Source of the DNA: Bradyrhizobium sp. WBOS07
Lineage (GTDB): Bacteria > Pseudomonadota > Alphaproteobacteria > Rhizobiales > Xanthobacteraceae
Reading direction: 5' to 3'
Assembly (NCBI RefSeq): GCF_024585165.1
Contig: NZ_CP029008.1
Location: forward strand, 372,001-436,000
Length of the DNA stretch: 64,000 nucleotides
In this document: positions 18,097 to 26,927 of the stretch, one piece after another
Layout of the letters: every line of letters begins with the position of its first letter
Numbering within the stretch: position 1 is the first letter of the stretch
The notes under the pieces: model-generated
Database searches by the model: none
What the model was told of the DNA's origin: nothing
The model's input: the letters and a program-made list of their open reading frames with translations, nothing else
Translations under genes and position numbers: made by a program

Positions 18097-19656
18097 GTGC
18101 AGTTTCTGTTCCGGGACCACCTTCTCGATACCGACCGGCGCGAGCTGAGCCGCGAGCAGGTTCCAATTGCCGTGGAGCCGCAGGTCTTCGATCTCGTGGT
18201 CCACCTCATGCAGAACCGCGACCGGGTGGTCAGCAAGGACGAGTTGATCGACAAGATCTGGCACGGGCGCAGCGTCTCCGAATCCACCCTGACCAGCCGG
18301 ATCAACGCTGCACGCAAGGCGATCGGCGACAGCGGCGCGAGCCAGGCGCTGATCCGCACCATCGCCCGCAAGGGTTTTCGCTTCGTCGGCGATGTCGAGG
18401 CCAAGGTCAGTGCGACCGCGCCGGAGCATGGCCGCGCCGCCGGAGCGCCGCGTGCTGCGCTGGCGCTTCCCGAGCGACCCGCGATCGCCGTGCTGCCCTT
18501 CACCAACATGAGCGGCGAGGCCGGACAGGATTATTTCTCCGACGGCATCAGCGAGGACATCATCACCGCGCTGTCGAAGCTGCGCTGGTTCTTCGTCATC
18601 GCGCGCAATTCATCCTTCGTCTACAAGGGCCGCGCCGTGAATATCCGCGAGGTCGCGCGCGAGCTCGGGGTGCGCTACGTGGTCGAAGGCAGCGTCCGGC
18701 GGAGCGGCGAGCGGGTGCGCATCTCGGCCCAGCTCAACGACGTCTCGACCGGCAGTCATCTATGGGCCGAGCGCTACGATCGCGAGCTCGCCGACATCTT
18801 CGCCGTGCAGGACGAGATCACCGAGGCGATCGTCGCCGCGATCGAGCCGCAGCTCTATGCCGCCGAGAGTTTTCGCGCCGAGCAGAAGCCGCCCGGCAGT
18901 CTCGACGCCTGGGATCTCGTGATGCGGGCATTGTCGCACCATTGGCGCATTACCCGAGAGGACAACGCCGCTGCGCAAGCGCTGCTCGAACAGGCCGTCG
19001 CGATCGATCCCGCCTATGGCAAGGCGTTGGGCCTGCTCGCGACCAGTCACATCTTCGGCGCGCATATGGGCTGGGCCGACATGGAAGCTACGATTCCCAT
19101 CGCCGAGCGCTCGGCGCTCGCGGCGGTGGAAGCCGACCGCGAGGATGCCTGGGCCCATCACGGCCTCGCCTACACCTATCTGTTCCGGCGCCGCTTCGAC
19201 GACGCGCTGGCCGAGTTCGAGCTGGCGCTGCAGCTCAACCCGAATTTCGCGATGGCGCATGCCTTTTACGGTGTGACGCTGTGCTATGCCGGCCGATGGC
19301 AGGACGGCGACGCCGCCGCACGCCGCGCGCTGCGGCTCAGTCCGCGCGATCCACTCGCGGCGATCTATTGCGGGGTTGCGGCCTATGCCCGGTTCGTCGG
19401 CCGCGACTACGAGGGTGCCTTGCAGATGGCGCGGGAATCGCTGCGGCAACGCGGCGATTTCGTGGGCGCGCACCGCGTGCTGACGGCTGCCGCCGGTATG
19501 TCAGGAGATCCAACGCTCGCAGCGTCCGCACTGGACGGTCTACGCCGCGCTCAACCCGGGGTCTCGCTCGCCTGGATCACCCGCGAGCTGCCGATGCTGC
19601 GGGACGAGGATCGGGCGCATTACCTGGAAGGATTGCGGCGCGCGGGGCTGACGTGA
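18097..19656 (+). CDS. Winged-helix regulator fused to TolB-like and TPR domains
   Basis: A 519-residue protein with a GTG start. Residues 1-105 form an OmpR/CadC-type winged helix (PQVFDLVVHLMQNRDRVVSKDEL, ALIRTIARKGFRFVG). Residues about 128-260 match the TolB-like domain found beside adenylate cyclases (AVLPFTNMSGEAGQDYFSDG, RYVVEGSVRRSGERVRISAQL). The remainder is TPR helices. There is no transmembrane helix and no cyclase domain. Proteins of this architecture are common in rhizobia and are presumed transcription factors, but the signal and targets are unknown. Confidence 0.85.
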   Translation: MQFLFRDHLLDTDRRELSREQVPIAVEPQVFDLVVHLMQNRDRVVSKDELIDKIWHGRSVSESTLTSRINAARKAIGDSGASQALIRTIARKGFRFVGDVEAKVSATAPEHGRAAGAPRAALALPERPAIAVLPFTNMSGEAGQDYFSDGISEDIITALSKLRWFFVIARNSSFVYKGRAVNIREVARELGVRYVVEGSVRRSGERVRISAQLNDVSTGSHLWAERYDRELADIFAVQDEITEAIVAAIEPQLYAAESFRAEQKPPGSLDAWDLVMRALSHHWRITREDNAAAQALLEQAVAIDPAYGKALGLLATSHIFGAHMGWADMEATIPIAERSALAAVEADREDAWAHHGLAYTYLFRRRFDDALAEFELALQLNPNFAMAHAFYGVTLCYAGRWQDGDAAARRALRLSPRDPLAAIYCGVAAYARFVGRDYEGALQMARESLRQRGDFVGAHRVLTAAAGMSGDPTLAASALDGLRRAQPGVSLAWITRELPMLRDEDRAHYLEGLRRAGLT

Positions 19657-19677
19657 CAGCGGCTCGACAATGATGCG

Positions 19678-20394
19678 CTAATCGTTGTCGGGCCCGAACA
19701 GCCTGATCTGCGGGAAGCCGCCGCGCGGCCGTCCGGCATAATCGCGCGCATCGGAATCTTCGCGGATGTTGCGCGCGACGTCATCCCAATCGGTGCGGTC
19801 GCGCATGCCGCGCTGCTCGCGGCCCTCATTGTATTGGCGGCGCTCGACCCAGCGGTCGCGCCGCTCGATTCGGCGCCGCTCGTTCGCAGCGCGCCTCACG
19901 TCGGAATCCCTCGCCTTGGCATAGGCGTTGTCAGGTGACGAGGCCGGATCGATTGCTGCTTGCTGCTCGCCGGGCTTTGCGGCTCTCGGTGACGATGCGA
20001 TCGCTGGCTTGGACTGTTCCTTGGGCGGCTCAACCGCGGCCGCCTGCGAAGGCGGGGGTGCCGGCGGTTCGGCATTGGCCTGAGCGGGCTGCGCGTCAGG
20101 CCTTGCGACTTCGGGCTTTGCGGCTTCAGACTTGGCTTCGGCCTGCGCCGGTGCGGCGATCATGGCGCCGAAGGCTTGCGAGCCGGTGAGATAATTGACC
20201 CGTTCCGAGGGCGCGTTTGTCGCCACCGGCGCGCCGGCGGATTCGGCGCGCTGCGCCATCTTGCTGGTGTCCGGGCCCTGTTTGGACGCGACCGGATTCA
20301 TGATGTTGCCGGCCACGATCCCGCCGCCCAAACCAACGGCGATAGCTGCAACGATGGTTCCGGCACCGACGAAATAGGCTGTCGAGGCGCGCAT
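19678..20394 (-). CDS. Hypothetical protein with one N-terminal membrane segment and Ala/Pro-rich linker
   Basis: A 238-residue protein. A hydrophobic glycine-rich segment (residues 6-32, GAGTIVAAIAVGLGGGIVAG) anchors or exports it. It is followed by a low-complexity Ala/Pro/Glu/Lys linker of about 90 residues. The C-terminus is Arg/Asp-rich and highly charged (RRIERRDRWVERRQYN) and ends FPQIRLFGPDND. No enzyme motif is present. It is probably a periplasm-facing structural protein of the genus. Its neighbour at 20481 has a similar anchor-plus-linker design. Confidence 0.65.
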   Translation of the reverse strand: MRASTAYFVGAGTIVAAIAVGLGGGIVAGNIMNPVASKQGPDTSKMAQRAESAGAPVATNAPSERVNYLTGSQAFGAMIAAPAQAEAKSEAAKPEVARPDAQPAQANAEPPAPPPSQAAAVEPPKEQSKPAIASSPRAAKPGEQQAAIDPASSPDNAYAKARDSDVRRAANERRRIERRDRWVERRQYNEGREQRGMRDRTDWDDVARNIREDSDARDYAGRPRGGFPQIRLFGPDND

Positions 20395-20480
20395 TGATCC
20401 ACTCCCTCTTTGGAGCGAGCAACGCGCGTCGATTGCCGGATGTTCCTGGTACGGAAGCAGTTCCCAAAGGAACTTAAGCG

Positions 20481-21194
20481 TCAGATCTGCTGCGCGACCT
20501 TCTCAAGCCCGATGAGGCGAGCGAGCTTGCGCACCTCCTCTTTCTGGTCGTCACGCAGCTGGAACAGCAACGGCATGGCCGCCGACTTCAGCTGCTGGAC
20601 CTCATCGCAATTCGGGTCGATCTGAGCGCTGGGTGGCGCGTTCGGATTGGAGAGCTTGTTGGCCGAGATCTTGCGGACAACGTTGCGCAGCGCGCTCTCG
20701 ACCGAGGGCCAGTAATATTCCTGCGACGAGGACAGTTTCAGGCGGTCCCTGATCCCCGCAATCTGTGCGTCGGACAGCAGCGTATAATTCTTCTGCGGCT
20801 GCGGCTTGGCCACCACCTTCGGCTTGGCGGGGACTTCGACGGCGGGAACCTCCGCCGCGGCGGGCGCCTCGGACACCGCCGGCTTGGGCATCGGGAAATC
20901 GGACGGCGTTGCAGCGGCGAAGGCCTGGCGCAGCGGCTCGGTCAGCAAGGGCGCTTGCGAGAGTCTGTCGGCGGGCACCTGGACCGGCTCGAATGCGGCC
21001 GATGCCAAGGCGAGGGTCGGGACCAGACGGTCGGCCTTGGCGGCGCGGTTGGTTGCGAGCGGCTTGGGCGGAGGCGTCTGGGCGATCATGTCTTCGCTGA
21101 CGCTGGGGACGCTGTCGCGGCCGAGAATGGCGGTGGTGGCGGCGCCGAGGACGAGGAAGCAGGTCAGCACAACGATGGTGATGGCTTTGGACAA
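20481..21194 (-). CDS. Hypothetical membrane-anchored protein
   Basis: A 237-residue protein if translated from TTG 21194, giving LSKAITIVVLTCFLVLGAA, a clean membrane anchor. An ATG at 21287 in the same frame would add 31 basic residues. I prefer the TTG because GGAGAG lies 4 bases upstream and the extension looks non-coding. After an Ala/Pro/Lys linker, the C-terminal part (about residues 150-237: LLSDAQIAGIRDRLKLSSSQ, YYWPSVESALRNVVRKIS, LRDDQKEEVRKLARLIGL) is helical and conserved-looking. It resembles Spy/LTXXQ-type helical domains. Function unknown. Confidence 0.65.
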   Translation of the reverse strand: MSKAITIVVLTCFLVLGAATTAILGRDSVPSVSEDMIAQTPPPKPLATNRAAKADRLVPTLALASAAFEPVQVPADRLSQAPLLTEPLRQAFAAATPSDFPMPKPAVSEAPAAAEVPAVEVPAKPKVVAKPQPQKNYTLLSDAQIAGIRDRLKLSSSQEYYWPSVESALRNVVRKISANKLSNPNAPPSAQIDPNCDEVQQLKSAAMPLLFQLRDDQKEEVRKLARLIGLEKVAQQI

Positions 21195-21198
21195 ACGT

Positions 21199-21204
21199 CT
21201 CTCC
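21199..21204 (-). promoter_or_regulatory. Shine-Dalgarno supporting the TTG start at 21194
   Basis: The minus strand reads GGAGAG followed by ACGT and then TTG. This is the only good ribosome-binding sequence near the N-terminus of the gene and argues for the shorter protein. Confidence 0.55.
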
Positions 21205-21330
21205 GGGAACGGACGCTTCACGAGTTTGTTAACGATGCCCGGGAAAAGGGCACGAATTATGGCTTGAGTGTGCCTTCGTTGCGACAATCAGCATGTCTGC
21301 AGCGACATTCTGCGTAAAAGGCAAGGGAAA

Positions 21331-21579
21331 TCAGGCAGCTGCAGCCAGCTCGTAGGCGTCCTGGATGTCCGCGACGATCTCCGATGCCTCCCAGACCGCG
21401 CGCGGCTCGACCGATTGCAGCGCCACCGTCCAATTACCGCCCCGGCGGGTGCGGGGGACGCTGACGATGTCGAAGCGGACGTTGCGGCACAGCGGGTGGC
21501 GGGCCAGGGCATGAGCGACGCGAACGCGGATTTCGTCCAGCGAAGCCGCCGTCTTGGTGTTGAGATAATCAAAGTCCAT
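21331..21579 (-). CDS. Small conserved hypothetical protein
   Basis: An 82-residue soluble protein beginning MDFDYLNTKTAASLDEIRVR, with a balanced composition and mixed alpha/beta character (NVRFDIVSVPRTRRGGNWTV). A second minus-strand frame over the same bases is Ser/Arg-rich and looks non-coding. No function recognised. Confidence 0.6.
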   Translation of the reverse strand: MDFDYLNTKTAASLDEIRVRVAHALARHPLCRNVRFDIVSVPRTRRGGNWTVALQSVEPRAVWEASEIVADIQDAYELAAAA

Positions 21580-21710
21580 CGCCTGTCCCTCTCGGTCCTG
21601 ATTGGCGGCCGTGAGGGGATTCTTGGCGGGCGATGGTTAATCTGCCGTTAAGTGAGCCGGACGGAAGAGCGCGGGATTAACCGTGATCGAGGACGAGCGG
21701 AGCCGCAATT

Positions 21711-22685
21711 CTACGGGGAGCGGCGCGCCCTCGCCTCACGATATTCGGCCACCGTCCGCGCAACGAGATCGTCGACCGCGAGCACGTCGGTGACGCCCGA
21801 GGTGGAATGCCCCCCGCTCCAGATGTCGCGCCAGCGTTTCGGACGGCTCTCGCGTGCGGCGACGTCGATATCCGCAGCGATGTCGATGGCCCCGCGCGCC
21901 GGCAGATCGTCGGGATCAAGCCCGGCGGCCACGATCGACGGCCTCAGCATGCTGGTCTGCAGGCCCGTGAACGCGGTCGTCAGCAGGATGTCGTCGGCGC
22001 TGCTCTCGACCAGCATACGCTTGTGGCGATCGTCCGCCATGCTCTCGCGCGTTGCGATGAACTTGGTGCCCATGTAAGCGAGATCGCAGCCCAGCACTTC
22101 GGCCGCATACAGCGCGCGGCCGTCGCTGATGCCGCCTGCGAGCACGATGACGCCGTCATAGAACGCGCGCACCGCGCGGACGAAGGCGAACGGGTTGAGC
22201 CAGCCGGTCTGTCCGCCGGCGCCCGCGGTGAGCAGCACCAGCCCGTCGGCACCTGCTTCCGCCGCACGCTCGGCATGGCGGATGGAAGCAACGTCCGCCA
22301 GCACCAGCGCACCGGCATCGTGCAGCGGCTTCACCATTGCTGCGGGCGAGCCGACCGAGGTGATGACGATCTCCGGCCTGTGCCGCAGCAGCACGGCGAG
22401 ATCATGCTCCAGCCGCGTATTGGAGCGGTGCACGATCAGGTTCGGGCAGAGCGGCGCTGCCTTGCGGCCGGTCTGGTCTTCATGCTGGCGCAGCCGTGTC
22501 TCGATCGTGGTGAGCCATTCATCGAGCTGGTCCGTGCTGCGGCAATTCGCAGTGGGGAAGCTGCCGATCACCCCGCTCCGGCACGCAGCGACCATGAGCT
22601 CGACGCCCGACACCAGGAACATCGGCGCTGCGATCAGCGGCAGAGCGAGACGATCGCCGAAGCGTTGCAGCCGATCTGACGTCAC
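21711..22685 (-). CDS. Nitronate monooxygenase family protein (FMN), copy 1
   Basis: A 324-residue TIM-barrel flavoprotein of the 2-nitropropane dioxygenase/NMO family. Landmarks are PLIAAPMFLVSGVELMVAACRSG, the flavin-phosphate segment GADGLVLLTAGAGGQTG, and GCDLAYMGTKFIATRES. I use GTG 22685 because the minus strand reads AAGGAG-ATTTGC-GTG; an upstream ATG at 22706 overlaps that ribosome-binding site. The nearby ligase, thioesterase and second NMO suggest an acyl-CoA-related role, but the substrate is unknown. It is divergent from the ligase at 22811. Confidence 0.85.
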   Translation of the reverse strand: MTSDRLQRFGDRLALPLIAAPMFLVSGVELMVAACRSGVIGSFPTANCRSTDQLDEWLTTIETRLRQHEDQTGRKAAPLCPNLIVHRSNTRLEHDLAVLLRHRPEIVITSVGSPAAMVKPLHDAGALVLADVASIRHAERAAEAGADGLVLLTAGAGGQTGWLNPFAFVRAVRAFYDGVIVLAGGISDGRALYAAEVLGCDLAYMGTKFIATRESMADDRHKRMLVESSADDILLTTAFTGLQTSMLRPSIVAAGLDPDDLPARGAIDIAADIDVAARESRPKRWRDIWSGGHSTSGVTDVLAVDDLVARTVAEYREARARRSP

Positions 22686-22691
22686 GCAAAT

Positions 22692-22697
22692 CTCCTT
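22692..22697 (-). promoter_or_regulatory. Shine-Dalgarno fixing the GTG start at 22685
   Basis: AAGGAG on the minus strand lies 6 bases before GTG 22685. It falls inside the extra codons of the longer ATG 22706 reading, which makes that reading unlikely. Confidence 0.7.
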
Positions 22698-22810
22698 GTC
22701 ACGCATGCCTCCCTCGCGCGGGCTTTGTCGTTTTCTCCCGCAGTCTCTGTGCTAGCGTCGCCGGCAACATTGGCACGTCAGAAGCCGGTGACAAAGCAAC
22801 GAGGAAACAT

Positions 22811-24373
22811 ATGTCCGATCCGCTCCACGCATCGTCACCGACTTGTGCGCAGACGCTACGGGCGCTGTCGCGCTATCCCGGCCGCACCGCCTTCGCCTGG
22901 CCCGGCGGATCGTTGAGCTATCGGGGCGCCATCGATCTCATCGGGCGCATCCAGGGCGTGTTCATGCGTCTCGGCCTGCCGGCAGGCGCGCGCGTCGCCT
23001 TCCTCACCGCGAACCGCGCCGACACCTGGTGCGCCGGCGTCGCCGCGCAATTGTCGCGGCTCTGCATCACCTGGCTGCATCCGCTGGGATCGCTGGAGGA
23101 TCAGCTATTCCAGCTCGAGGATTCCGAGGCCGAGATGCTGGTGGTCGATGCCGCCGCCTTCCGCGACCGCGGCGGCGAACTTGCGGCAAGAGCGCCCCGG
23201 CTGAAGGCGGTCTTCACCATGGGGCCGGCCGGCTACGGTGCCGATCTGTTGGCCGCCATCGAGAGCGCCGGACACGCCAGCGCGCGGAGCCTCGCCGGCC
23301 TCGACGATCTCTCCACGCTGAACTACACCGGCGGCACCACCGGCAAGTCCAAGGGCGCGCTGCGCTATCACCGCGAGAATGCCGGAGCCGCGGCCGCGAT
23401 CCTCGCCGACTTCGAGATCCCCGACGCGGCACGCTACCTCACCGTCGCGCCGATCAGCCATGTCGCCGGCACGAAGGTGCTGCCGACCCTGATGCGCGGC
23501 GGCACCGTGCACATGCTGAGGGGATTCGATCCCGAGGCGGTGCTGACGACGATCGCACGCGAGCGCATCAATTTCACGCTGTTCGTGCCGACCATGATCT
23601 ACGTGCTGCTCGATCATCCCGCGCTTGAAAAGACCGATCTCGCCTCGCTCGAGCTGGTGCTCTATGGCGCGTCGGCGATGTCGCCGAGCCGGCTGGTCGA
23701 GGGTATCGAGCGCATCGGACCAGTGTTCTCGCAGCTCTACGGCCAGACCGAGTGCTATCCGGTCTCGGTGCTGCGCAAGGCGGATCACGATCCCAAGACG
23801 CCGGAGCTGTTCCTGTCCTGCGGCTTCCCGATTGCGGCCTGCGAGGTCAGGATTCTCGACGACAACGACGAGGAGGTGAAGACAGGCGAGGCCGGCGAGA
23901 TCTGCGTGCGCGCCCCGCATGCGATGGCGAAGTACTGGAAGCGGCCCGACATCACCGCCGAGACGCTCAGGAACGGCTGGGTCCACACCGGCGACATCGC
24001 GCGCCAGGACGAGCGCGGCTACATGTTCATTCTCGACCGCAAGAAGGACATGATCGTGTCCGGCGGCTTCAACATCTTCCCGCGCGAGGTCGAGGACGTG
24101 CTGTCGCAACATGCCGATGTCGCCATGGTCGCGGTCGTCGGCATTCCCGACGAAAAGTGGGGCGAGGCCGTCACCGCCATCGTCGTGCCGCGCGAGGGCG
24201 CAACGCCGGATCCGGACGAACTGATCAACCTGGTCAAGACACGAAAAGGCTCGGCGCATGCGCCCAAGCAGATCCGGTTCGTCAGGCAATTGCCGATGAC
24301 CGGCGTCGGCAAGGTCGACAAGAAGGTGCTGCGCGCAGGCTTCTGGAGCGGCCGGGACCGGATGGTGGGATAA
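22811..24373 (+). CDS. AMP-dependent acyl-CoA synthetase/ligase (class I adenylate-forming)
   Basis: A 520-residue ANL ligase. The core motif LNYTGGTTGKSKGALRYH is at about residues 170-187, followed by LYGQTECYP, then GWVHTGDIARQDERGYMFILDR and KDMIVSGGFNIFPREVE. The C-terminal catalytic lysine region is MTGVGKVDKKVLR. GAGG precedes ATG 22811 at good spacing. It is divergent from NMO copy 1 and presumably shares a promoter region of about 125 bases with it. Substrate unknown, medium-chain or aromatic acids being typical for this length. Confidence 0.88.
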   Translation: MSDPLHASSPTCAQTLRALSRYPGRTAFAWPGGSLSYRGAIDLIGRIQGVFMRLGLPAGARVAFLTANRADTWCAGVAAQLSRLCITWLHPLGSLEDQLFQLEDSEAEMLVVDAAAFRDRGGELAARAPRLKAVFTMGPAGYGADLLAAIESAGHASARSLAGLDDLSTLNYTGGTTGKSKGALRYHRENAGAAAAILADFEIPDAARYLTVAPISHVAGTKVLPTLMRGGTVHMLRGFDPEAVLTTIARERINFTLFVPTMIYVLLDHPALEKTDLASLELVLYGASAMSPSRLVEGIERIGPVFSQLYGQTECYPVSVLRKADHDPKTPELFLSCGFPIAACEVRILDDNDEEVKTGEAGEICVRAPHAMAKYWKRPDITAETLRNGWVHTGDIARQDERGYMFILDRKKDMIVSGGFNIFPREVEDVLSQHADVAMVAVVGIPDEKWGEAVTAIVVPREGATPDPDELINLVKTRKGSAHAPKQIRFVRQLPMTGVGKVDKKVLRAGFWSGRDRMVG

Positions 24374-24511
24374 ATACCCGGGATTCTACGGGGCCATTGT
24401 GTCCCCGACACCACAACGCGGAACAGAGTGGTTGGCGGTGCGGCCCACGCAATTGCCGGCGAATCGGGGAATCACCTAGACCGCTGCTGGGGCTGGGAAG
24501 CGGAGAGTGAG

Positions 24512-24610
24512 ATGAGAGTCGCTTCCCTGGAAAGTGCGGTCGCCGCGGTCACGTTGATCACGGCTATCATCGTGGTGCTGTGGGAGATCAAGATCTTCTA
24601 CGGAATGTGA
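24512..24610 (+). CDS. Possible 32-residue single-span membrane protein
   Basis: ATG 24512 follows GGAGAGTGAG, a usable ribosome-binding site, and encodes a short N-terminus and one strongly hydrophobic helix (AVAAVTLITAIIVVLWEIKI) ending FYGM. The bias toward a clean membrane helix is unusual for chance sequence, but the frame is very short and conservation cannot be tested here. Confidence 0.35.
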   Translation: MRVASLESAVAAVTLITAIIVVLWEIKIFYGM

Positions 24611-24714
24611 ACTGGCAGGATGCCCGGGTCGAACCAGACCTCGCATCCCTTCCGCGGCGGCGGAAGCCTGCCGTTCAGTTGCGCAATGCGCGACATAGCT
24701 TTCTCACGATCGGC

Positions 24715-24816
24715 GTCATCGTCCGGCTTGACCGGACGATCCAGTATTCCAGAGACAGTCGTTGTTGAATCGAGAGGCCGCGGCGTACTGGATGCCACGT
24801 CCAGCCGGGGCATGAC
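24715..24816. repeat. Palindromic repeat, family C copy 1 (CCAGTACGCCGCGGC type, reverse orientation)
   Basis: Contains GTCATCGTCCGGCTTGACCG, a GATCCAGTATTCC block and, in reverse, GCCGCGGCGTACTGGATGCC ending CATGAC. The same blocks recur at 38560, 43439 and 57612. Confidence 0.75.
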
Positions 24817-24861
24817 AGTGAGGTTGACGCGCGAGCATCGCTCGCTCGTCATGCCGTCGCC

Positions 24862-25635
24862 TCAGCGCTTCTCGATCACCAGGCTCTGCACCGCGCGGCC
24901 GAAATAGCCCTGGCGGTCGGCGAGGCGCGACATGGCAAGCCCGCTGCCGTCGGCGCCGATCCAGGACTCACCGTCGAGCAGGATCCACTCGCCGACCGGC
25001 TGACGCGCGAAGCTCACGCTCAGGTCGGCATTGATGTAGGTCCAGGCGCGGAAGTCGAGCGTCGAGGCGGTGCCGTTGGAGAAATCGGCGGCGACCACGG
25101 CGCGCATGGCCTGCGAGATCGCTTCCCCCTCGATCAGCGGATGGTCGACGCGAAACCAGATCGCGCCGGCGCCGGCCTGGCCGAAGCGGCCGCGCGCGGC
25201 ACGCATCGAGACCGAACGCACGAACGGGCTGGTGGCAGCGTGACCATCCTCGGCCAGCGAGTCCTCCGGCGAGGGCAGCGTGACCGGCAGCTCCTCGACC
25301 TCGTCGGGCAGCGCCAGCGCCTGGCGCCGGATCTTGAGCACGGTTGCGCCGACCACCTGGACGCCGTCGGCCAGCAGCTTGATGTTGCAGAGCTGGATCT
25401 TGCGGCCCTCGCGCAGGACCTCGGTGGCGATCGTGAGCGGCGCCACCGGGACGGGGCGCATCAGGTCGATGGTGACGCGCGCGATGTCCATCGGAGCAGG
25501 CGTCGGGATGCGCTCGGCCGCCCACGTCACCAGCGAGGCCGGCGCCGAACCGTGCTGCATGCGCCGATCCCAGGGACCGGCGGCATCCGGGCTGGTGACG
25601 ACGCTGTCGCCGTCGACGCGGTAGATGGCGGTCAT
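24862..25635 (-). CDS. TesB-like acyl-CoA thioesterase family protein
   Basis: A 257-residue double-hotdog protein: an N-terminal hotdog with TWAAERIPTPAPMDIARVTI and a C-terminal hotdog with ISQAMRAVVAADFSNG and FRAWTYINADLSVSFARQP. This is the layout of the thioesterase-like superfamily (TesB/4HBT_3) that hydrolyses acyl-CoA. Start ATG 25635. It sits among an acyl-CoA ligase and two NMOs, consistent with a role in acyl-CoA turnover. Confidence 0.8.
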   Translation of the reverse strand: MTAIYRVDGDSVVTSPDAAGPWDRRMQHGSAPASLVTWAAERIPTPAPMDIARVTIDLMRPVPVAPLTIATEVLREGRKIQLCNIKLLADGVQVVGATVLKIRRQALALPDEVEELPVTLPSPEDSLAEDGHAATSPFVRSVSMRAARGRFGQAGAGAIWFRVDHPLIEGEAISQAMRAVVAADFSNGTASTLDFRAWTYINADLSVSFARQPVGEWILLDGESWIGADGSGLAMSRLADRQGYFGRAVQSLVIEKR

Positions 25636-25687
25636 CACTCAAATCTCTGTTGGCTTTGAATGTCGAAGCTTAGCAAAAAGTGTCGCA

Positions 25688-25815
25688 GGGACCCATAACC
25701 CCAGCGAGAAGTTGTTGCGCGAGAGTCGCAACCACGAATCTTCGTCAAATTCCTTCCTGTGGTTATGGGTCCCGGATCTGCGCGCGCTTAAGGCGCGCTT
25801 GTCCGGGACGACAGT
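25688..25815. repeat. Inverted repeat GGGACCCATAACC...GGTTATGGGTCCC plus adjacent GC-rich hairpin
   Basis: A perfect 13-bp inverted repeat (25688-25700 and 25761-25773) encloses 60 bases. The right arm runs straight into a second hairpin, TCCCGGATCTGCGCGCGC/GCGCGCTTGTCCGGGA (to about 25815). Typical Bradyrhizobium-style intergenic element. Confidence 0.7.
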
Positions 25816-25818
25816 TTC

Positions 25819-26787
25819 CTACAACGGCGGATCGATCGCTTCGTCATATTCCTTCTTGAAGCGCGCGATCAGCTCGGCTGCGGGCACCACCTTGTCGATG
25901 CTGCCGATGCCCTGGCCGCTCCCCCAGATCTCCTTCCAGGCCTTCGGCTTGGCGCGTTCGCCGGAGGCGTCGGTGCCGAAATTCATCTTGGAGGGATCGG
26001 AGGTCGGCAGGTTGTCCGGATCCATGCCGGCAGCCAGGATCGAGGGCTTCAGATAATTGCCGTGCACGCCGGTGAAGAGGTTGGAATAGACGATGTCGTC
26101 GGCGCTCGAGCCCGCGATCATCTCCTTGTAGCGCTCGACCGCGTTGGCTTCCTTGGTGGCGATGAAGGCCGAGCCGATATAGGCGAAGTCGGCGCCGAGG
26201 ATGCGCGCGGCGCGGATCGCCTTGCCGTTGCCGATCGCACCCGACAGCGCGATCGGACCGTCGAACCATTTTCGCGTCTCGGCTACGAAGGCAAGCGGCG
26301 AGATGGTGCCGGCATGGCCGCCGGCTCCCGCCGCGACCAGGATCAGGCCGTCGGCGCCCTTCTCGATCGCCTTGTGCGCAAACTTCTGGTTGATCACGTC
26401 GTGGAAGACGATGCCGCCCCAGCCGTGCACCGCCTGGTTCAGCTCCTCGCGGGCACCGAGCGAGGAGATGATCATCGGCACCTTGTACTTGGCGCAGAGC
26501 TGCATGTCGTGGTCGAGCCGGTTGTTCGACTTGTGCACGATCTGGTTGACGGCAAACGGCGCCGACGGCCGTTCCGGATGGGCGCGGTCATAGGCCGCGA
26601 GCTCCTCGGTGATCCGTGCCAGCCATTCGTCGAGCAGCTCCGGCGGCCGCGCGTTCAGCGCCGGAAACGAGCCGACCACCCCCGCCTTGCACTGCGCGAT
26701 CACGAGATCGGGCACCGAGATGATGAAGAGCGGCGAGCCGATCACGGGGATCGACAGGCGCCCCTTGAACAAGGCAGGCATGGACAT
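25819..26787 (-). CDS. Nitronate monooxygenase family protein (FMN), copy 2
   Basis: A 322-residue NMO-family TIM barrel. Motifs are IPVIGSPLFIISVPDLVIAQ, GADGLILVAAGAGGHAG and GADFAYIGSAFIATKEAN. It is clearly paralogous to the protein at 21711-22685 over its length. I start it at ATG 26787 (MSMPALFKGRLS), because longer in-frame starts run through a palindromic repeat. NMOs oxidise propionate-3-nitronate or alkyl nitronates, and some relatives act on other acids, so the physiological substrate is open. Confidence 0.87.
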   Translation of the reverse strand: MSMPALFKGRLSIPVIGSPLFIISVPDLVIAQCKAGVVGSFPALNARPPELLDEWLARITEELAAYDRAHPERPSAPFAVNQIVHKSNNRLDHDMQLCAKYKVPMIISSLGAREELNQAVHGWGGIVFHDVINQKFAHKAIEKGADGLILVAAGAGGHAGTISPLAFVAETRKWFDGPIALSGAIGNGKAIRAARILGADFAYIGSAFIATKEANAVERYKEMIAGSSADDIVYSNLFTGVHGNYLKPSILAAGMDPDNLPTSDPSKMNFGTDASGERAKPKAWKEIWGSGQGIGSIDKVVPAAELIARFKKEYDEAIDPPL

Positions 26788-26927
26788 TGCGAGACGATCC
26801 TCTGTTGGCCGGTCATGGAAGGTTGGGCGCCATACCAACAAGGCAATCTTTCCACTGTCAAGTATTGCGTTTTGACGCCGTGGCGGAGGCGCCAGCGATA
26901 CTATTCCAAGGCGTGGAATTCTCTCGG

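Larger units (their letters stand above)
24374..24861. other. Intergenic region with a possible tiny membrane-protein gene and a palindromic repeat
   Basis: The gap between the ligase and the thioesterase contains the small frame at 24512-24610 and the repeat at 24715-24816. I see nothing else in it. Confidence 0.5.
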
